Positions 1 through 8,546 of a stretch of DNA of 64,000 nucleotides are shown here, piece after piece; the stretch's first letter is position 1; each line of letters opens with the position of its first letter. The stretch is taken from assembly GCF_003288905.1 (NCBI RefSeq), contig NZ_NHYL01000006.1, positions 29,698 through 93,697 of the forward strand. The letters run 5' to 3'. The DNA comes from Helicobacter sp. 11-8110. GTDB lineage: Bacteria; Campylobacterota; Campylobacteria; Campylobacterales; Helicobacteraceae. The notes below the pieces were generated by a model. The model was not told the DNA's origin. It was given only the letters and a program-made list of their open reading frames with translations, and did no database searches. The translations under genes were made by a program, and so were the position numbers.

Positions 1-225
1 CTGACTTCAAACCAAGAAACTGCTATTTTCTTTTTTGTTTTAATGCTGATTATATTTTTTATTCGCCCCATTGCTTATCAAAGCCCAACAGAAAGGCAGG
101 ATTATTTGGATAAATTCCGTAAAGCTAAAGAGAGACAAGCTAATATTGAGCAGCTTCGCAGGGAAGAAAAAAAGAAAGTCCAAGAAGAGCGAAATAGAAA
201 AAAACCAAAAGAGTCAAAAGAATAG
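1..225 (+). CDS. Partial small membrane protein with charged tail, unknown function
   Basis: The reading frame is open from base 1, so the gene begins before the window; an internal ATG at 43 is not necessarily the start. The visible product has one hydrophobic stretch (about residues 8-26 of the visible part) followed by a strongly charged Lys/Glu/Arg tail of about 45 residues that could form a helix or coiled coil. That suggests a single-pass membrane protein with a cytoplasmic tail. It ends 3 bp before cutA, so the two are probably co-transcribed. I do not recognise a family. Confidence 0.7.
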   Translation: MTSNQETAIFFFVLMLIIFFIRPIAYQSPTERQDYLDKFRKAKERQANIEQLRREEKKKVQEERNRKKPKESKE

Positions 226-228
226 TAA

Positions 229-555
229 ATGTCTTTAATGCTCTTGCAAACAACTACAACACCGGAGAATTCAGAAATATTAATTAAAGAAGCTTTGGAA
301 AGTGGTTTGGTTTCTTGTGTTCAAAAAGTGCCTATAAAGAGTTTTTATTATTGGGAAAATACTCTAAGAGAAGATAGTGAGATTCTGCTAACTTTCAAGG
401 TTAATCAAGGTGATTTTGAAAAATTAAACAAACTGATAGAAGCAAAGCATATTTATGAGATTCCAGAGATAATCGGAGTGCATTTAGATTTTGTCTCTAG
501 CAAATACCAAAAATGGCATAATGAGACTAAAAAACTCCATAAAGGAGTTTTGTAA
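229..555 (+). CDS. cutA: CutA-like divalent cation tolerance protein
   Basis: 108 residues, the usual CutA length. Family hallmarks are a T-T-T-P stretch after the first strand, a centrally placed Y-Y-W segment, the YEIPEII motif near residue 76 and a terminal K-Y-x-x-W. CutA proteins form very stable cytosolic trimers with a PII-like ferredoxin fold; they were linked to copper tolerance in E. coli but the molecular role is unsettled. The ATG start lies 3 bp after the preceding stop, suggesting translational coupling. Confidence 0.92.
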   Translation: MSLMLLQTTTTPENSEILIKEALESGLVSCVQKVPIKSFYYWENTLREDSEILLTFKVNQGDFEKLNKLIEAKHIYEIPEIIGVHLDFVSSKYQKWHNETKKLHKGVL

Positions 556-557
556 GA

Positions 558-782
558 CTACTTTTTACTTTCTTTATACTCCATAATCATGGCTAGAGCT
601 TCATCTTTTAAGCTAAGCTTTTTCTTTTTTAATTCACTTAGTTCAATATCTGTGGCGTGCTCTCTACCCTCGCTAATGTCTTGTATCTTTTGATCAAGTT
701 CGTTGTGCTCATCAAAAATTTTTGCAAAATGTGCATTTTCTTGCTTAAGCACTGTGATTTCATCTCTGTATTCGTGTAGCAT
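558..782 (-). CDS. YdcH/DUF465 family small coiled-coil protein
   Basis: 74 residues, highly charged and predicted helical throughout. The HNELDQKI segment around residue 26 and the ELKKKKLSLKDE segment near residues 50-61 are typical of the YdcH (DUF465) family, short alpha-hairpin proteins of unknown function. ATG start with a purine-rich AAAGGAG just upstream. Its stop faces the cutA stop only 2 bp away, so the two genes converge. Function cannot be inferred beyond family membership. Confidence 0.85.
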   Translation of the reverse strand: MLHEYRDEITVLKQENAHFAKIFDEHNELDQKIQDISEGREHATDIELSELKKKKLSLKDEALAMIMEYKESKK

Positions 783-811
783 TTTTACTCCTTTAAATAA
801 AATAATATTAT

Positions 812-841
812 AAACAAAATTGCCTTAAAAACATTAGGCAA
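812..841 (-). terminator. Probable rho-independent terminator after argJ
   Basis: On the minus strand TTGCCT (841-836) pairs with AGGCAA (825-820) across a 10-nt loop and is followed by TTTTGTTT. It sits directly after the argJ stop. The 6-bp stem is modest, so efficiency is uncertain. Confidence 0.55.
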
Positions 842-849
842 AACAAAAT

Positions 850-2040
850 TTAAGTGCGATAATCCGCATTGATTTTTACATATTCATAGCCTAAATCACA
901 GCCATAGGCAACAAATGATTCTTTACCTAAGCCGATATTGCAAGAGATTTTATAAGAATCTTGCTTTAAGACTCTAGCGGCTTTTTCTTCATTGAGGCTA
1001 TCAAAATAGATTTTACCCTTGCTATACACGCAAATTTCTCCAAAATTAATCTCTAAGGTATTAGGATCACATTCAATCCCACTTGCACCAATAGTAGAGG
1101 CGATTCTTCCCCAATTTGGATCGCAACCAAAAAGTGCAGTTTTTACTAATGGAGATTGACTAAGAGCCTTCGCGCAAATCTCTGCCTCTCTTTGTGTTTT
1201 AGCACCCTTAACTTCAAAAGCAACGAGCTTAGTGGCTCCTTCTCCATCTCGCACAATATCAGTAGCAAGTTTATGCATAATTTTTTCTAACGCAAAGAGA
1301 AAGGCTTCTTTGTCGTAATTGCCACTTTTTTGGTTACTAAGTAAGAGAATCGTGTCATTTGTTGAAGTATCACCATCAACACTAATGGCGTTAAAAGTTG
1401 TTTTTGCTGCTTCAAGAAGAAGTGGGCGCATATCTTCTTTGGGGATAGCTGCATCGGTGGTAATAAAGCAGAGCATTGTAGCCAAAGAAGGATTAATCAT
1501 TCCTGCTCCCTTGCAAATTGCGCCAATCTTAAAACTTCTTGTATCATCTAAAAAAACTTCAAAAGCAATGGTTTTGTTGAAGCGATCGGTTGTCATAATA
1601 GCTTGAGAAGCGTTTTGATTATTTTTTGATTCAAGATGAAATTTGCTAAAAGATTGCATAATCTTTTCTTTTGGGAGTTGCACTCCAATAGTCCCAGTTG
1701 AACTCATTATAGGATTGATGATATGGGGGAAAGTGGTTTGTAATTTTGCTAAGATTTCTTGGATATTTTGGATTCCCTCTTCTCCAGTTAGCGCATTGGC
1801 ATTTTTGGAATTAACTAAAATAAAATTGGTTTTAAAATTATCTCCATATTGCCTAAAATGTGTAATGGGGGCAGCGCAAAATTTGTTTTTTGTAAAAATG
1901 CCCTCTACATCACATAAGGAATCAGCATAAATAAAAGCAATATCAAGCTGTGAATCAGCCTTTAATCCTGCACTTACTCCATCACAATAAAAGCCAATAG
2001 GCGCACAAACTCCATTTTCAATTGGAAAAAGATTAAACAT
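850..2040 (-). CDS. argJ: Bifunctional ornithine acetyltransferase / N-acetylglutamate synthase
   Basis: 396 residues, full length for ArgJ. It transfers the acetyl group from N-acetylornithine to glutamate, closing the cyclic arginine pathway in the cytosol. The self-cleavage site is visible: A187-T188 inside a GAGMI...LATML motif, where T188 becomes the N-terminal nucleophile of the beta chain. The GEGATK motif and the C-terminal family pattern are also present. Start is ATG, overlapping the upstream channel gene by 8 bp. Whether it uses acetyl-CoA (bifunctional) or only recycles acetyl groups (monofunctional) cannot be read from sequence. Together with argH in this window it shows an arginine-synthesis capacity that H. 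pylori lacks. Confidence 0.95.
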   Translation of the reverse strand: MFNLFPIENGVCAPIGFYCDGVSAGLKADSQLDIAFIYADSLCDVEGIFTKNKFCAAPITHFRQYGDNFKTNFILVNSKNANALTGEEGIQNIQEILAKLQTTFPHIINPIMSSTGTIGVQLPKEKIMQSFSKFHLESKNNQNASQAIMTTDRFNKTIAFEVFLDDTRSFKIGAICKGAGMINPSLATMLCFITTDAAIPKEDMRPLLLEAAKTTFNAISVDGDTSTNDTILLLSNQKSGNYDKEAFLFALEKIMHKLATDIVRDGEGATKLVAFEVKGAKTQREAEICAKALSQSPLVKTALFGCDPNWGRIASTIGASGIECDPNTLEINFGEICVYSKGKIYFDSLNEEKAARVLKQDSYKISCNIGLGKESFVAYGCDLGYEYVKINADYRT

Positions 2041-3163
2041 ATTTTAACTCCTCTGGTTTGTCTTTTTTAGATACTAATTGCTTAGTTAGGCGTATTCCAT
2101 GTGAAGTTCCAATTACAAGCAATTTACATTCGCTAGTTACAAGTGTATCTCCATTGGGCATAGAGATGAATTTTCCATCTTTTTGCGTGATTCCGACAAT
2201 GGAGGTTTGTGTGATTTCACGCAAGTGAGATTCTTTTAATTTTTTAAGAACAAGCCAAGAATAGCGTGGAACGACAATTTCCTCTAAATCTAAAGGTGTG
2301 TCTTTTTGGTAAGCAAAGCGTTCAAGCAGATTCTCCATATCTGGTCTTGTTGCCATTGCATTTACTCTTTGCGCAAAAAGCTTTGATGGGGAAACAACAG
2401 AATCTGCACCAAGTTTTTTTAACTTTTCTTCTTCTTCGCTATTGTTTGCATTGGCAATAATAAAATAAGGCTTTCTGCCTAATTCCTTTTCATAAAGTCT
2501 TACAGAAACAATTTGGGCAATATTATCAGCGATATTGTTAGACAAGGCAATTACTCCCCTTGCGCTAGATAAATGGGATTTTAGCATTGCGATTTCCTCT
2601 AAAGGATCTTCATTGATAAAAAAAGGATAGCGATACTTTAGGGCAATGTCTTCTAATGATTGATTGCTATCTACAACAACAAATGGAATATGAGCTTCTC
2701 TGAATTGTTTGGAAAGTTGAATGGTGTATTCATTGTGATGGCAAATGATAAAATGATTCTTAAGACGCGCAATTTTGTAAATCATACTCCGCTCCTTGAT
2801 GACTGAGATAAGTTTTCCTCGGTTTAAGGTGTCAATTACGCCGATGACGCAGAAGCTCAAAACAGCAGAGCCTGCCAACATAACAATGGCAGTATAAATA
2901 ATGCTTAAAGCATCAAATTCGCTTTCTTTTAGAGCACCAAATCCAGTTGTTGTGAAAGTATAAGAGCTTTGAAAAAAAGCTTCAATCAAAGTGTAATCGG
3001 TGATGACAATATAACCAAGTGTGCTAAGCAATAATCCTAGAAAAAGTAAAATAAAAGGAAGGCGAAAAGGCTTGAGTTGCTCATATAATAAGCCAGATAA
3101 ATCAATATCAGGTTTTTGAGTGCCTTCCCAATGAAGAAGTTTTTTGAGTTTTGTGAAAGCCAC
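2033..3163 (-). CDS. HpKchA-like potassium channel with RCK/TrkA-N domains
   Basis: 376 residues. Two membrane helices (about residues 33-53 and 88-110) flank a pore loop with the filter TTTGFG near residue 72, followed by a Rossmann-type RCK (TrkA-N) domain and a TrkA-C-like domain. This is the plan of two-TM ligand-gated K+ channels and matches H. pylori HP0490 (HpKchA). As in H. pylori it sits next to rpmB. The start is GTG, supported by AGGATT about 7 nt upstream and no nearby ATG; many RCK channels also make a soluble RCK form from an internal Met, which could be M127 here. It overlaps argJ by 8 bp, so the two are likely co-transcribed. Confidence 0.88.
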   Translation of the reverse strand: MAFTKLKKLLHWEGTQKPDIDLSGLLYEQLKPFRLPFILLFLGLLLSTLGYIVITDYTLIEAFFQSSYTFTTTGFGALKESEFDALSIIYTAIVMLAGSAVLSFCVIGVIDTLNRGKLISVIKERSMIYKIARLKNHFIICHHNEYTIQLSKQFREAHIPFVVVDSNQSLEDIALKYRYPFFINEDPLEEIAMLKSHLSSARGVIALSNNIADNIAQIVSVRLYEKELGRKPYFIIANANNSEEEEKLKKLGADSVVSPSKLFAQRVNAMATRPDMENLLERFAYQKDTPLDLEEIVVPRYSWLVLKKLKESHLREITQTSIVGITQKDGKFISMPNGDTLVTSECKLLVIGTSHGIRLTKQLVSKKDKPEELKYV

Positions 3164-3183
3164 TACTCAATCCTAAATCAGGA

Positions 3184-3372
3184 TTAAGAGCGTTTTTTCA
3201 TTGTGCGTAGAGTAGAAGCAGCGATTCTAACTTTTGCAGTTGTGCCATCTTCTAGTTTGATGCGAACTACTCTTAAATTAGGTAATGAGCGTTTTTTTGT
3301 CTTGTTGTTTGCGTGGCTCACATTGTTTCCAACCATTGGACCTTTTCCGCTAAAAACACATCTTTTTGCCAT
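3184..3372 (-). CDS. rpmB: Large-subunit ribosomal protein bL28
   Basis: 62 residues, starting MAKRC with the bL28 signature S-G-K-G-P-M-x-G-N-N-V-S-H-A followed by basic N-K-T-K-K. The C-terminal [10 protein letters not shown] is typical of Helicobacter/Campylobacter L28. The CVFSGK segment has only one of the cysteines of the zinc-binding C+ form, so it looks like the C- (zinc-independent) form. A 20-bp gap separates it from the downstream channel gene. Confidence 0.97.
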   Translation of the reverse strand: MAKRCVFSGKGPMVGNNVSHANNKTKKRSLPNLRVVRIKLEDGTTAKVRIAASTLRTMKKRS

Positions 3373-3389
3373 TTTTGATTCCTTAAGAA

Positions 3390-3428
3390 ATTAAATAAAA
3401 TAAACCATAGATTCTAGCAGAATCTATG
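3390..3428 (-). terminator. Hairpin terminator downstream of fqrB
   Basis: A perfect 10-bp inverted repeat, CATAGATTCT (3406-3415) and AGAATCTATG (3419-3428), encloses a 3-nt loop. On the minus strand it is followed by GGTTTATTTTATTT. It separates fqrB from rpmB. The plus-strand side is A-rich, so termination is expected in the minus direction. Confidence 0.6.
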
Positions 3429-3456
3429 TAAAAAAAACTTTAAAAGCACAAAGCTT

Positions 3457-4413
3457 TTATAATCTTTTTTTGATTTCTTGCACAATGTGGAATCCATGAT
3501 TAAGTGCAGCCGCAATAGAACCGCCATTTTTATAAAGAATATCCCCAGCAATGTAAATTTTATCAATTGAGCTTTGGTGATTCCCATCAATCAATGGAAC
3601 TCCATTGTCATCAAGTGCTAGATTGCATTTTTTGAGAAAATCAACAGGAGCCATTCCGCCAATAGCATAGACAACTCTATCAAAAGTTTCACTTGTTCCA
3701 TCGGTGAAATTCACTTTTGGTTTTCCATTTTCATCTTCAAGGCTAACAATGTCAATACCAAGTTTTGGAGTAATTTTCCCAGCCTCTAAACAAGCATTTA
3801 AGTTTTCTTTATTAGTTTCGTTGATTCTAGAAAACTCAGTGCGTCTGTAATTAAGCATCACAGGATTGGTATCACTAAGCACACAAGCATACTCTACAGC
3901 GGAGTTTCCTCCACCAACTACAAGAATTTTTTCATTGTTTTGACAGCTGTTAGCGTTGAAATTTACTACACTTCTAATAGTGCTTGGAATCGGATAAGAA
4001 GGCTTGTTTGGCTGCCCCATTTTCCCAATAGAGATAACGATAAATTTTGCCTTAATAGAAGTGTTTTGTGTAGTGTGAATTAAAAAATATTCCCCTTCTT
4101 TTTTGATTGATTCGACTTCTGTTTGGAATTGTGCTTCAAAGTTATTTTTAGCAATAATCTCATCAAATAAATCCAAAGTGCTTTCTTTAGTGCCATCACA
4201 AAAATAGATATTTCCATTAAGCTCTACTTTTTGTCCTTTGTAATCTTTATCAACGCGTTTATTATCTTTGTAGAATTTGCGAATAGTTGTGGAGTGATTT
4301 TCCCCTTTTTCAAACAAGATAACATCTTTAATTCCTAAAATAACTGATTCCACTGCAGATCCAATTCCGCCTGGTCCTCCACCAATAATTGCAATATCAT
4401 AAATTTCTTTCAT
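3457..4413 (-). CDS. fqrB: FqrB-type flavodoxin:quinone reductase (thioredoxin-reductase-like flavoprotein)
   Basis: 318 residues. The FAD-binding GGGPGG is at residues 11-16 and a second Rossmann motif (VVGGGNSAVE) is near residue 165 for NADPH. The C-terminal GD.L motif (IYIAGDILYKNGGS) closes the FAD site. The redox-active CxxC of true thioredoxin reductases is absent between the nucleotide domains. The sequence closely resembles H. pylori HP1164 (FqrB), which moves electrons between NADPH, flavodoxin and quinones. It overlaps ccoS by 4 bp, an operon arrangement also seen in H. pylori (HP1163/HP1164). Confidence 0.9.
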   Translation of the reverse strand: MKEIYDIAIIGGGPGGIGSAVESVILGIKDVILFEKGENHSTTIRKFYKDNKRVDKDYKGQKVELNGNIYFCDGTKESTLDLFDEIIAKNNFEAQFQTEVESIKKEGEYFLIHTTQNTSIKAKFIVISIGKMGQPNKPSYPIPSTIRSVVNFNANSCQNNEKILVVGGGNSAVEYACVLSDTNPVMLNYRRTEFSRINETNKENLNACLEAGKITPKLGIDIVSLEDENGKPKVNFTDGTSETFDRVVYAIGGMAPVDFLKKCNLALDDNGVPLIDGNHQSSIDKIYIAGDILYKNGGSIAAALNHGFHIVQEIKKRL

Positions 4414-4607
4414 TTTTTATCCTTTTTAATAGGTTTGTTAGTTGCAGCTCGGCGCAAATCTTCTTCATTATCAAATAAAACGCCTTGCATCATTTTTTTC
4501 TCATCATCAAATTGTCCATTTTTCAATCCCCAAAGAAATGCAATTAATCCTAAAAGCCCTATGATTAACGAAGTTGCAAGCATAACTCCCACCATTGTTA
4601 TATTCAT
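4410..4607 (-). CDS. ccoS: CcoS, cbb3-type cytochrome oxidase assembly protein
   Basis: 65 residues: one N-terminal membrane helix (about residues 4-28) followed by the CcoS signature F-L-W-G-L-K-N-G-Q-F-D-D, then a short charged tail. CcoS is needed to insert heme/copper cofactors into the CcoN subunit of cbb3 oxidase, the usual terminal oxidase of these microaerophiles. It overlaps maf and fqrB by 4 bp each, so the three are translationally coupled. Confidence 0.9.
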   Translation of the reverse strand: MNITMVGVMLATSLIIGLLGLIAFLWGLKNGQFDDEKKMMQGVLFDNEEDLRRAATNKPIKKDKK

Positions 4608-5155
4608 AAGAGCTCCAAAAAAGGCTGGATTGCTTCAAAATGCAAACCCATCGCATTAGAAGTGCTACCAATTTGCTTTTTGATATATTTTTTGTGGAAT
4701 CCTTCCACCATAACTGCCCCTGCCTTATTTTGCCATTGTTGGCTTTGAAGATAGACTTCCAAATCATCTAAATCAAAGCTGGAAAATTCATAAGTAGTTT
4801 TGCCAAGATTGATAAAATAAAATTTGTTAGAATGTAAAATGCAACAGCTCAAAATATGGATAGAACTTCCACTTTGCATTTGAAGAAACTCTTTGGCTTC
4901 TTTTTGATTTTTGGGTTTTCTTTGTAAAGTATTAGCGCATTCTATGACGCTATCAACTACTAAAAGCGGAAGCTCTAAGCCATAAGTTTCTAATGCTTTT
5001 TTGTATTTGCAAACTGCAGCAGTATAAACAAAACTTCTTGGACTAGATAGCTCTAAAGTCTCCTCATCAAAGCCATTATCGCATTGTATAAAGGTAATTT
5101 CATTTTCTTTTAGAATCTGCTGTCTGCTAAGCGAAGTTGAACATAATCTCAGCAC
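4604..5155 (-). CDS. maf: Maf-like nucleotide pyrophosphatase
   Basis: 183 residues. The N-terminal C-S-T-S-L-S-R-Q-Q-I-L is a divergent form of the Maf SxSPRR motif; later come V-V-D-S-V-I (usual V-A-D-T-V), a F-D-L-D-D-L-E-x-Y segment, the G-K-A-G-A-like N-K-A-G-A-V and the terminal G-S-T-S-N-A-M-G-L. Maf proteins hydrolyse non-canonical nucleoside triphosphates and arrest septation when overexpressed in B. subtilis. The start is GTG with AAGGATTTTT just upstream. The altered N-terminal motif leaves catalytic activity unproven, though Helicobacter Maf proteins tend to diverge here. Confidence 0.82.
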   Translation of the reverse strand: MLRLCSTSLSRQQILKENEITFIQCDNGFDEETLELSSPRSFVYTAAVCKYKKALETYGLELPLLVVDSVIECANTLQRKPKNQKEAKEFLQMQSGSSIHILSCCILHSNKFYFINLGKTTYEFSSFDLDDLEVYLQSQQWQNKAGAVMVEGFHKKYIKKQIGSTSNAMGLHFEAIQPFLELL

Positions 5156-5215
5156 AAAAATCCTTAGAATTGAATTTAGGCTTTCAATTATATTATTTTT
5201 TGGATTATAATGCCA

Positions 5216-5584
5216 TTAAGTTTCTTTAATTTTGAAAATTGCTGCTACAACTGCAATGGCAAATCCACTATCATGAGAAATAGAGAGACTTAGTGAGTGG
5301 AGATTAAAATATTTCATTTTGTCTTTTGTTAAAGTAAGTAGGGGGGCACCTTTTTTGTCTTTTGAGATAATCATATCATGGAAGTTTAATTCTTTAGATA
5401 TTCCGCATTTTAAAGCTTTAGAGCAAGCTTCTTTTGCCGCCCAAAAACCAGCAATGGTCTGGGGGGTTTTAGCTAGTTTTATTTCTTCAGAATTAAGGAA
5501 TCGAGCAAGTCCTTTATGATTAAATTTTTGCAAAAAAGCTTCTATTCTTGCAATAGAAACTAAATCTACTCCAACTTCAAACAA
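5216..5584 (-). CDS. acpS: Holo-[acyl-carrier-protein] synthase
   Basis: 122 residues, normal AcpS length. The GVDLVSIARI motif near the N-terminus supplies the metal-binding Asp, and F-W-A-A-K-E-A-C-S-K-A (residues ~43-53) is the second signature with catalytic Glu/Lys; L-S-I-S-H-D near the C-terminus is also typical. It transfers 4'-phosphopantetheine from CoA to ACP. The only plausible start is TTG 3 bp after the fliL stop; no convincing separate ribosome site, so translation is probably coupled to fliL. The order fliL-acpS also occurs in H. pylori (HP0809/HP0808). Two C6 tracts lie within it. Confidence 0.92.
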   Translation of the reverse strand: MFEVGVDLVSIARIEAFLQKFNHKGLARFLNSEEIKLAKTPQTIAGFWAAKEACSKALKCGISKELNFHDMIISKDKKGAPLLTLTKDKMKYFNLHSLSLSISHDSGFAIAVVAAIFKIKET

Positions 5585-5587
5585 GGA

Positions 5588-6121
5588 CTATTGCACCACA
5601 AATTCAGTGAAGAAAATATTTGAGATTCTGCCATCTACTAAAAATTCATTAAGACGAGCAATAATTTCTTCTTTTAGTTTTTGTTTGCCTCTTGTTGTTT
5701 GTATTTCTTCAAAAGTTTTAGAAGCTAAAATACTAATAATAGTATCGCGTAGAATATTGACTTTTGTGTCAAGTTCGGATTGCATTTTAGCAATACTCAT
5801 TTCTAAAGCGATTGAAGTTTTTAAATAGCGTTTTCCACCACCTGTAGAAACCAGATTGACAATAAATTGATCAAGAGGATACATAGGACCTACATTAAGA
5901 AGTGAGCTATTTGGATTTGCCACACTACTTTTAGAAGCAGAGCTTTGAGTGGGCTGATTTGCATCTTGAGTTTGTGTATCATCTCCACCACTAAAGATTA
6001 AGATTCCTACCACAATAAGAATAATCAAAAGCAATGCAACTACACCAATAATAACAAATAAAATCATTTTGTTTTGTTTAAGACTTGCTAGTTTGGATTC
6101 TTTTTGTTCTTCTTCTGCCAT
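5588..6121 (-). CDS. fliL: Flagellar basal-body protein FliL
   Basis: 177 residues. A short charged cytoplasmic N-terminus is followed by one strong membrane helix (about residues 21-45), a Ser/Gln/Asn-rich linker and a periplasmic domain containing Y-L-K-T-S-I-A-L-E and the family's R-D-x-I-I-x-I-L segment. FliL sits beside stators in the motor and supports torque. No other flagellar gene is adjacent; the next gene is acpS, a conserved epsilonproteobacterial pairing. Confidence 0.92.
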   Translation of the reverse strand: MAEEEQKESKLASLKQNKMILFVIIGVVALLLIILIVVGILIFSGGDDTQTQDANQPTQSSASKSSVANPNSSLLNVGPMYPLDQFIVNLVSTGGGKRYLKTSIALEMSIAKMQSELDTKVNILRDTIISILASKTFEEIQTTRGKQKLKEEIIARLNEFLVDGRISNIFFTEFVVQ

Positions 6122-6162
6122 TTTAACTCCTTATTTTTAGAAATATTATATTATTTATCATA

Positions 6163-7227
6163 TTAATTTTTCAAGTAACTACCAAGCCATTTGAGTTCTT
6201 TTGGGTAGCGTTGAAATAATTCATTAATATTAGCATCATCAATATGTCCATCAATATCAATAAAAAAACAATACTGGAAATCATCTCCAGTGTGTGCAGG
6301 GCGCGATTGTATAGAAGTCATATTGATATTTAAATCTCTAATATCATAAAGCAAATTATACAAAGCACCTGGTTTGTTAGTATTAGTGAGATTGGCAAAA
6401 ATTGAAGTTTTATCTTTGCCACAGCGTTGGTTTTTGAAGTTGCTAATAATAATAAAGCGTGTTTTATTGCCTGCGCTATCTTCAATATTTTCAAACAAAA
6501 TAGGCACATTATAAAGTTTAGCAGCAATATGAGAACAAATTGCAGCGCATTGTGGATTTTTGGCGGCAAGTTGCGTGGCTTTTGCAGTAGAATCAACAGG
6601 GATTCTTTGAATGTGATCAAGGCTGTGTTCGCTTAAGAAATGGTGGCATTGTCCAAATGCAATGTCCTTTGAATAGATGATTTGTATGTCTTGGAGTTTT
6701 TGTGAAATGCTTGCAAAGCAATGATGGATAGGCATATAAATTTCAGCAACAATTTTAAGATCAGTTTCCTCTAGCATATCAAGAGTCTCTCCAACAGCGC
6801 CATTTTGATTGTTTTCAATAGGCACTACTGCATAACTTGCTCTTCCTTCTTTGACGCTTTTAATAGCAGAAGTAATAGTGTTGTGAGAAAAATATTCACA
6901 TATGGCGCCAAAGCGACTTTCAGCGGCTTGGTGTGTGTAGCTTCCAATAGGTCCAAGATAGGCTACGCGTTCTGGTAATTCAAGGTTTCGACTTACTGCA
7001 AAGATTTCTAGATAAATTGATTCAATGGCACTTCTAGTTAAAAAGGTTGGTTTTTTATGATCTAGTCTATCAATGATTTCCTTTTCTCTTTCTGGGCGAT
7101 AAACTGGAGAATTGGTTTGGATTTTGGCTTTACCAATTTGTTTAACAATCTCCATTCGTTTCTCTAAAAGTTCTAGAATACTATCATCAATCTTATCAAT
7201 TTCATTTCTAAAAAGCTGTAAATTCAT
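6163..7227 (-). CDS. pheA: Chorismate mutase / prephenate dehydratase (P-protein)
   Basis: 354 residues with three modules: an AroQ-type chorismate mutase helix bundle (~1-85), a prephenate dehydratase domain (~93-270, with GPIGSYTHQAA at its start and the N-K-T-R-F catalytic Thr-Arg segment), and a C-terminal ACT domain (~280-354) that binds phenylalanine in this family. It makes phenylpyruvate from chorismate. The ACT motif usually written ESRP reads QSRP here. It sits 9 bp downstream of lysA on the same strand, an arrangement also seen in H. pylori. Confidence 0.95.
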   Translation of the reverse strand: MNLQLFRNEIDKIDDSILELLEKRMEIVKQIGKAKIQTNSPVYRPEREKEIIDRLDHKKPTFLTRSAIESIYLEIFAVSRNLELPERVAYLGPIGSYTHQAAESRFGAICEYFSHNTITSAIKSVKEGRASYAVVPIENNQNGAVGETLDMLEETDLKIVAEIYMPIHHCFASISQKLQDIQIIYSKDIAFGQCHHFLSEHSLDHIQRIPVDSTAKATQLAAKNPQCAAICSHIAAKLYNVPILFENIEDSAGNKTRFIIISNFKNQRCGKDKTSIFANLTNTNKPGALYNLLYDIRDLNINMTSIQSRPAHTGDDFQYCFFIDIDGHIDDANINELFQRYPKELKWLGSYLKN

Positions 7228-7236
7228 TTAGAATCC

Positions 7237-8493
7237 TTATAAGTAATCTTTTTCTAGTGCAATTAAATCTTCAAAAGTTTCTCTTTTACGGATTAATCTT
7301 GATTTTCCTTGTGAAATAGCTACTTCAGAGCATCTAGGGCGTGTGTTGTAGTTACTTGACATACTAAAGCCATAAGCTCCAGCACTAAGAATAGCAAGTA
7401 TATCTCCGGCTTTTAAAGGAGGTAAAGCAATATTTTTACCTAGATAATCCCCACTCTCACAAATTGGTCCTACAATATCTGCAGGAGTGGCTTCTCCTTC
7501 TTGTGAAGTTAAGGGAGTGATTTTATGATAAGCATTATAAAGGCTAGGGCGGATTAAGTCATTCATTGCGCCATTTACAATAATAAAACGCTTTTCTTGA
7601 GAAGTTTTTTCATAAAGCACTTGAGTTAAGAAAACTCCTGAATTCCCCATAATAAATCTACCAGGTTCGCAAATAATAGTTACATCAAGCCCCCTTAAGC
7701 ACTCTAAAATGCTTTGAGCATAATCGTAAGGATTAATGGTTGTTTCATCTTTGTAAGTAATTCCTAAACCCCCACCAATATCAAAGAATTTAATGTCAAT
7801 TTTAAGCGCTAAAAGACTATGAAGTAGTTGAGCGATTTTTTGTGCGGATTCAGAGATAGGCTGGAGTTTGGTGATTTGACTTCCTATGTGAAAGTGGATA
7901 CCTATGGGATCTAGAGATTCTGATTTGTGAGCATGGAGATAAAGACTTTTAGCCTCTTCAATCCCAATTCCAAATTTGTTTTCTTTAAGTCCTGTTGAGA
8001 TATAAGGGTGGGTTTGTGGATCAATATCAGGATTAACGCGAATAGAGATTCTAGCCTTTGTGTGAAGAGTTTTTGCAATTGATTCAACTTTAAGCAACTC
8101 TTCTTTACTTTCAATATTAATAAAAAGTATCCCAAGCTTAATAGCTTCTTGGATTTCATAGTCTTGTTTGCCAACTCCGCTATAGATGATTTTATAAGTT
8201 GGGATACCAGCTAGAATGGCGCGTTTAATTTCTCCTAGCGAAACACAATCTGCACCGCTTTCTAAAGAGGCTAGTTTTTTAATAACGCTTAGGTTAGAAT
8301 TTGCTTTTAGAGCATAGCAGATTAATGATTTTCTGCCACTAAAGGCAAGTTTAAATTGATTAAAATACTCTTCAATTTTATCAAAGTCATAAACAAAAAG
8401 AGGGGTTTGGTGCTCTTTGGCTACTTGCAACAAAAGCTCTTTATTTAGATTGCCATCAAGGTTGGGAGTGTTTGGTAGTGGAATATTTTTCAT
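7237..8493 (-). CDS. lysA: Diaminopimelate decarboxylase
   Basis: 418 residues from the ATG at 8493; a GTG three codons upstream is also possible, but the ATG has a purine-rich AAAGTGAG upstream. It is a fold-III PLP enzyme: the Schiff-base lysine lies in YALKANSN near the N-terminus, the GGGLG glycine loop binds phosphate, and the substrate motifs H-I-G-S-Q, C-E-P-G-R and the C-E-S-G-D segment are present. It decarboxylates meso-DAP to lysine, the last step of lysine synthesis; dapF elsewhere in the window makes its substrate. Confidence 0.95.
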   Translation of the reverse strand: MKNIPLPNTPNLDGNLNKELLLQVAKEHQTPLFVYDFDKIEEYFNQFKLAFSGRKSLICYALKANSNLSVIKKLASLESGADCVSLGEIKRAILAGIPTYKIIYSGVGKQDYEIQEAIKLGILFINIESKEELLKVESIAKTLHTKARISIRVNPDIDPQTHPYISTGLKENKFGIGIEEAKSLYLHAHKSESLDPIGIHFHIGSQITKLQPISESAQKIAQLLHSLLALKIDIKFFDIGGGLGITYKDETTINPYDYAQSILECLRGLDVTIICEPGRFIMGNSGVFLTQVLYEKTSQEKRFIIVNGAMNDLIRPSLYNAYHKITPLTSQEGEATPADIVGPICESGDYLGKNIALPPLKAGDILAILSAGAYGFSMSSNYNTRPRCSEVAISQGKSRLIRKRETFEDLIALEKDYL

Positions 8494-8546
8494 AAAACTC
8501 ACTTTAAAATAAAATTTTTGAGAATTGTAATCAAAAAATCTTAAAA

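Noticed and set aside
5340..5467. Two C6/G6 tracts within acpS as possible phase-variation sites.
   Set aside because: Six bases is short for slippage switching in Helicobacter, and the gene is essential, so on/off switching is unlikely.
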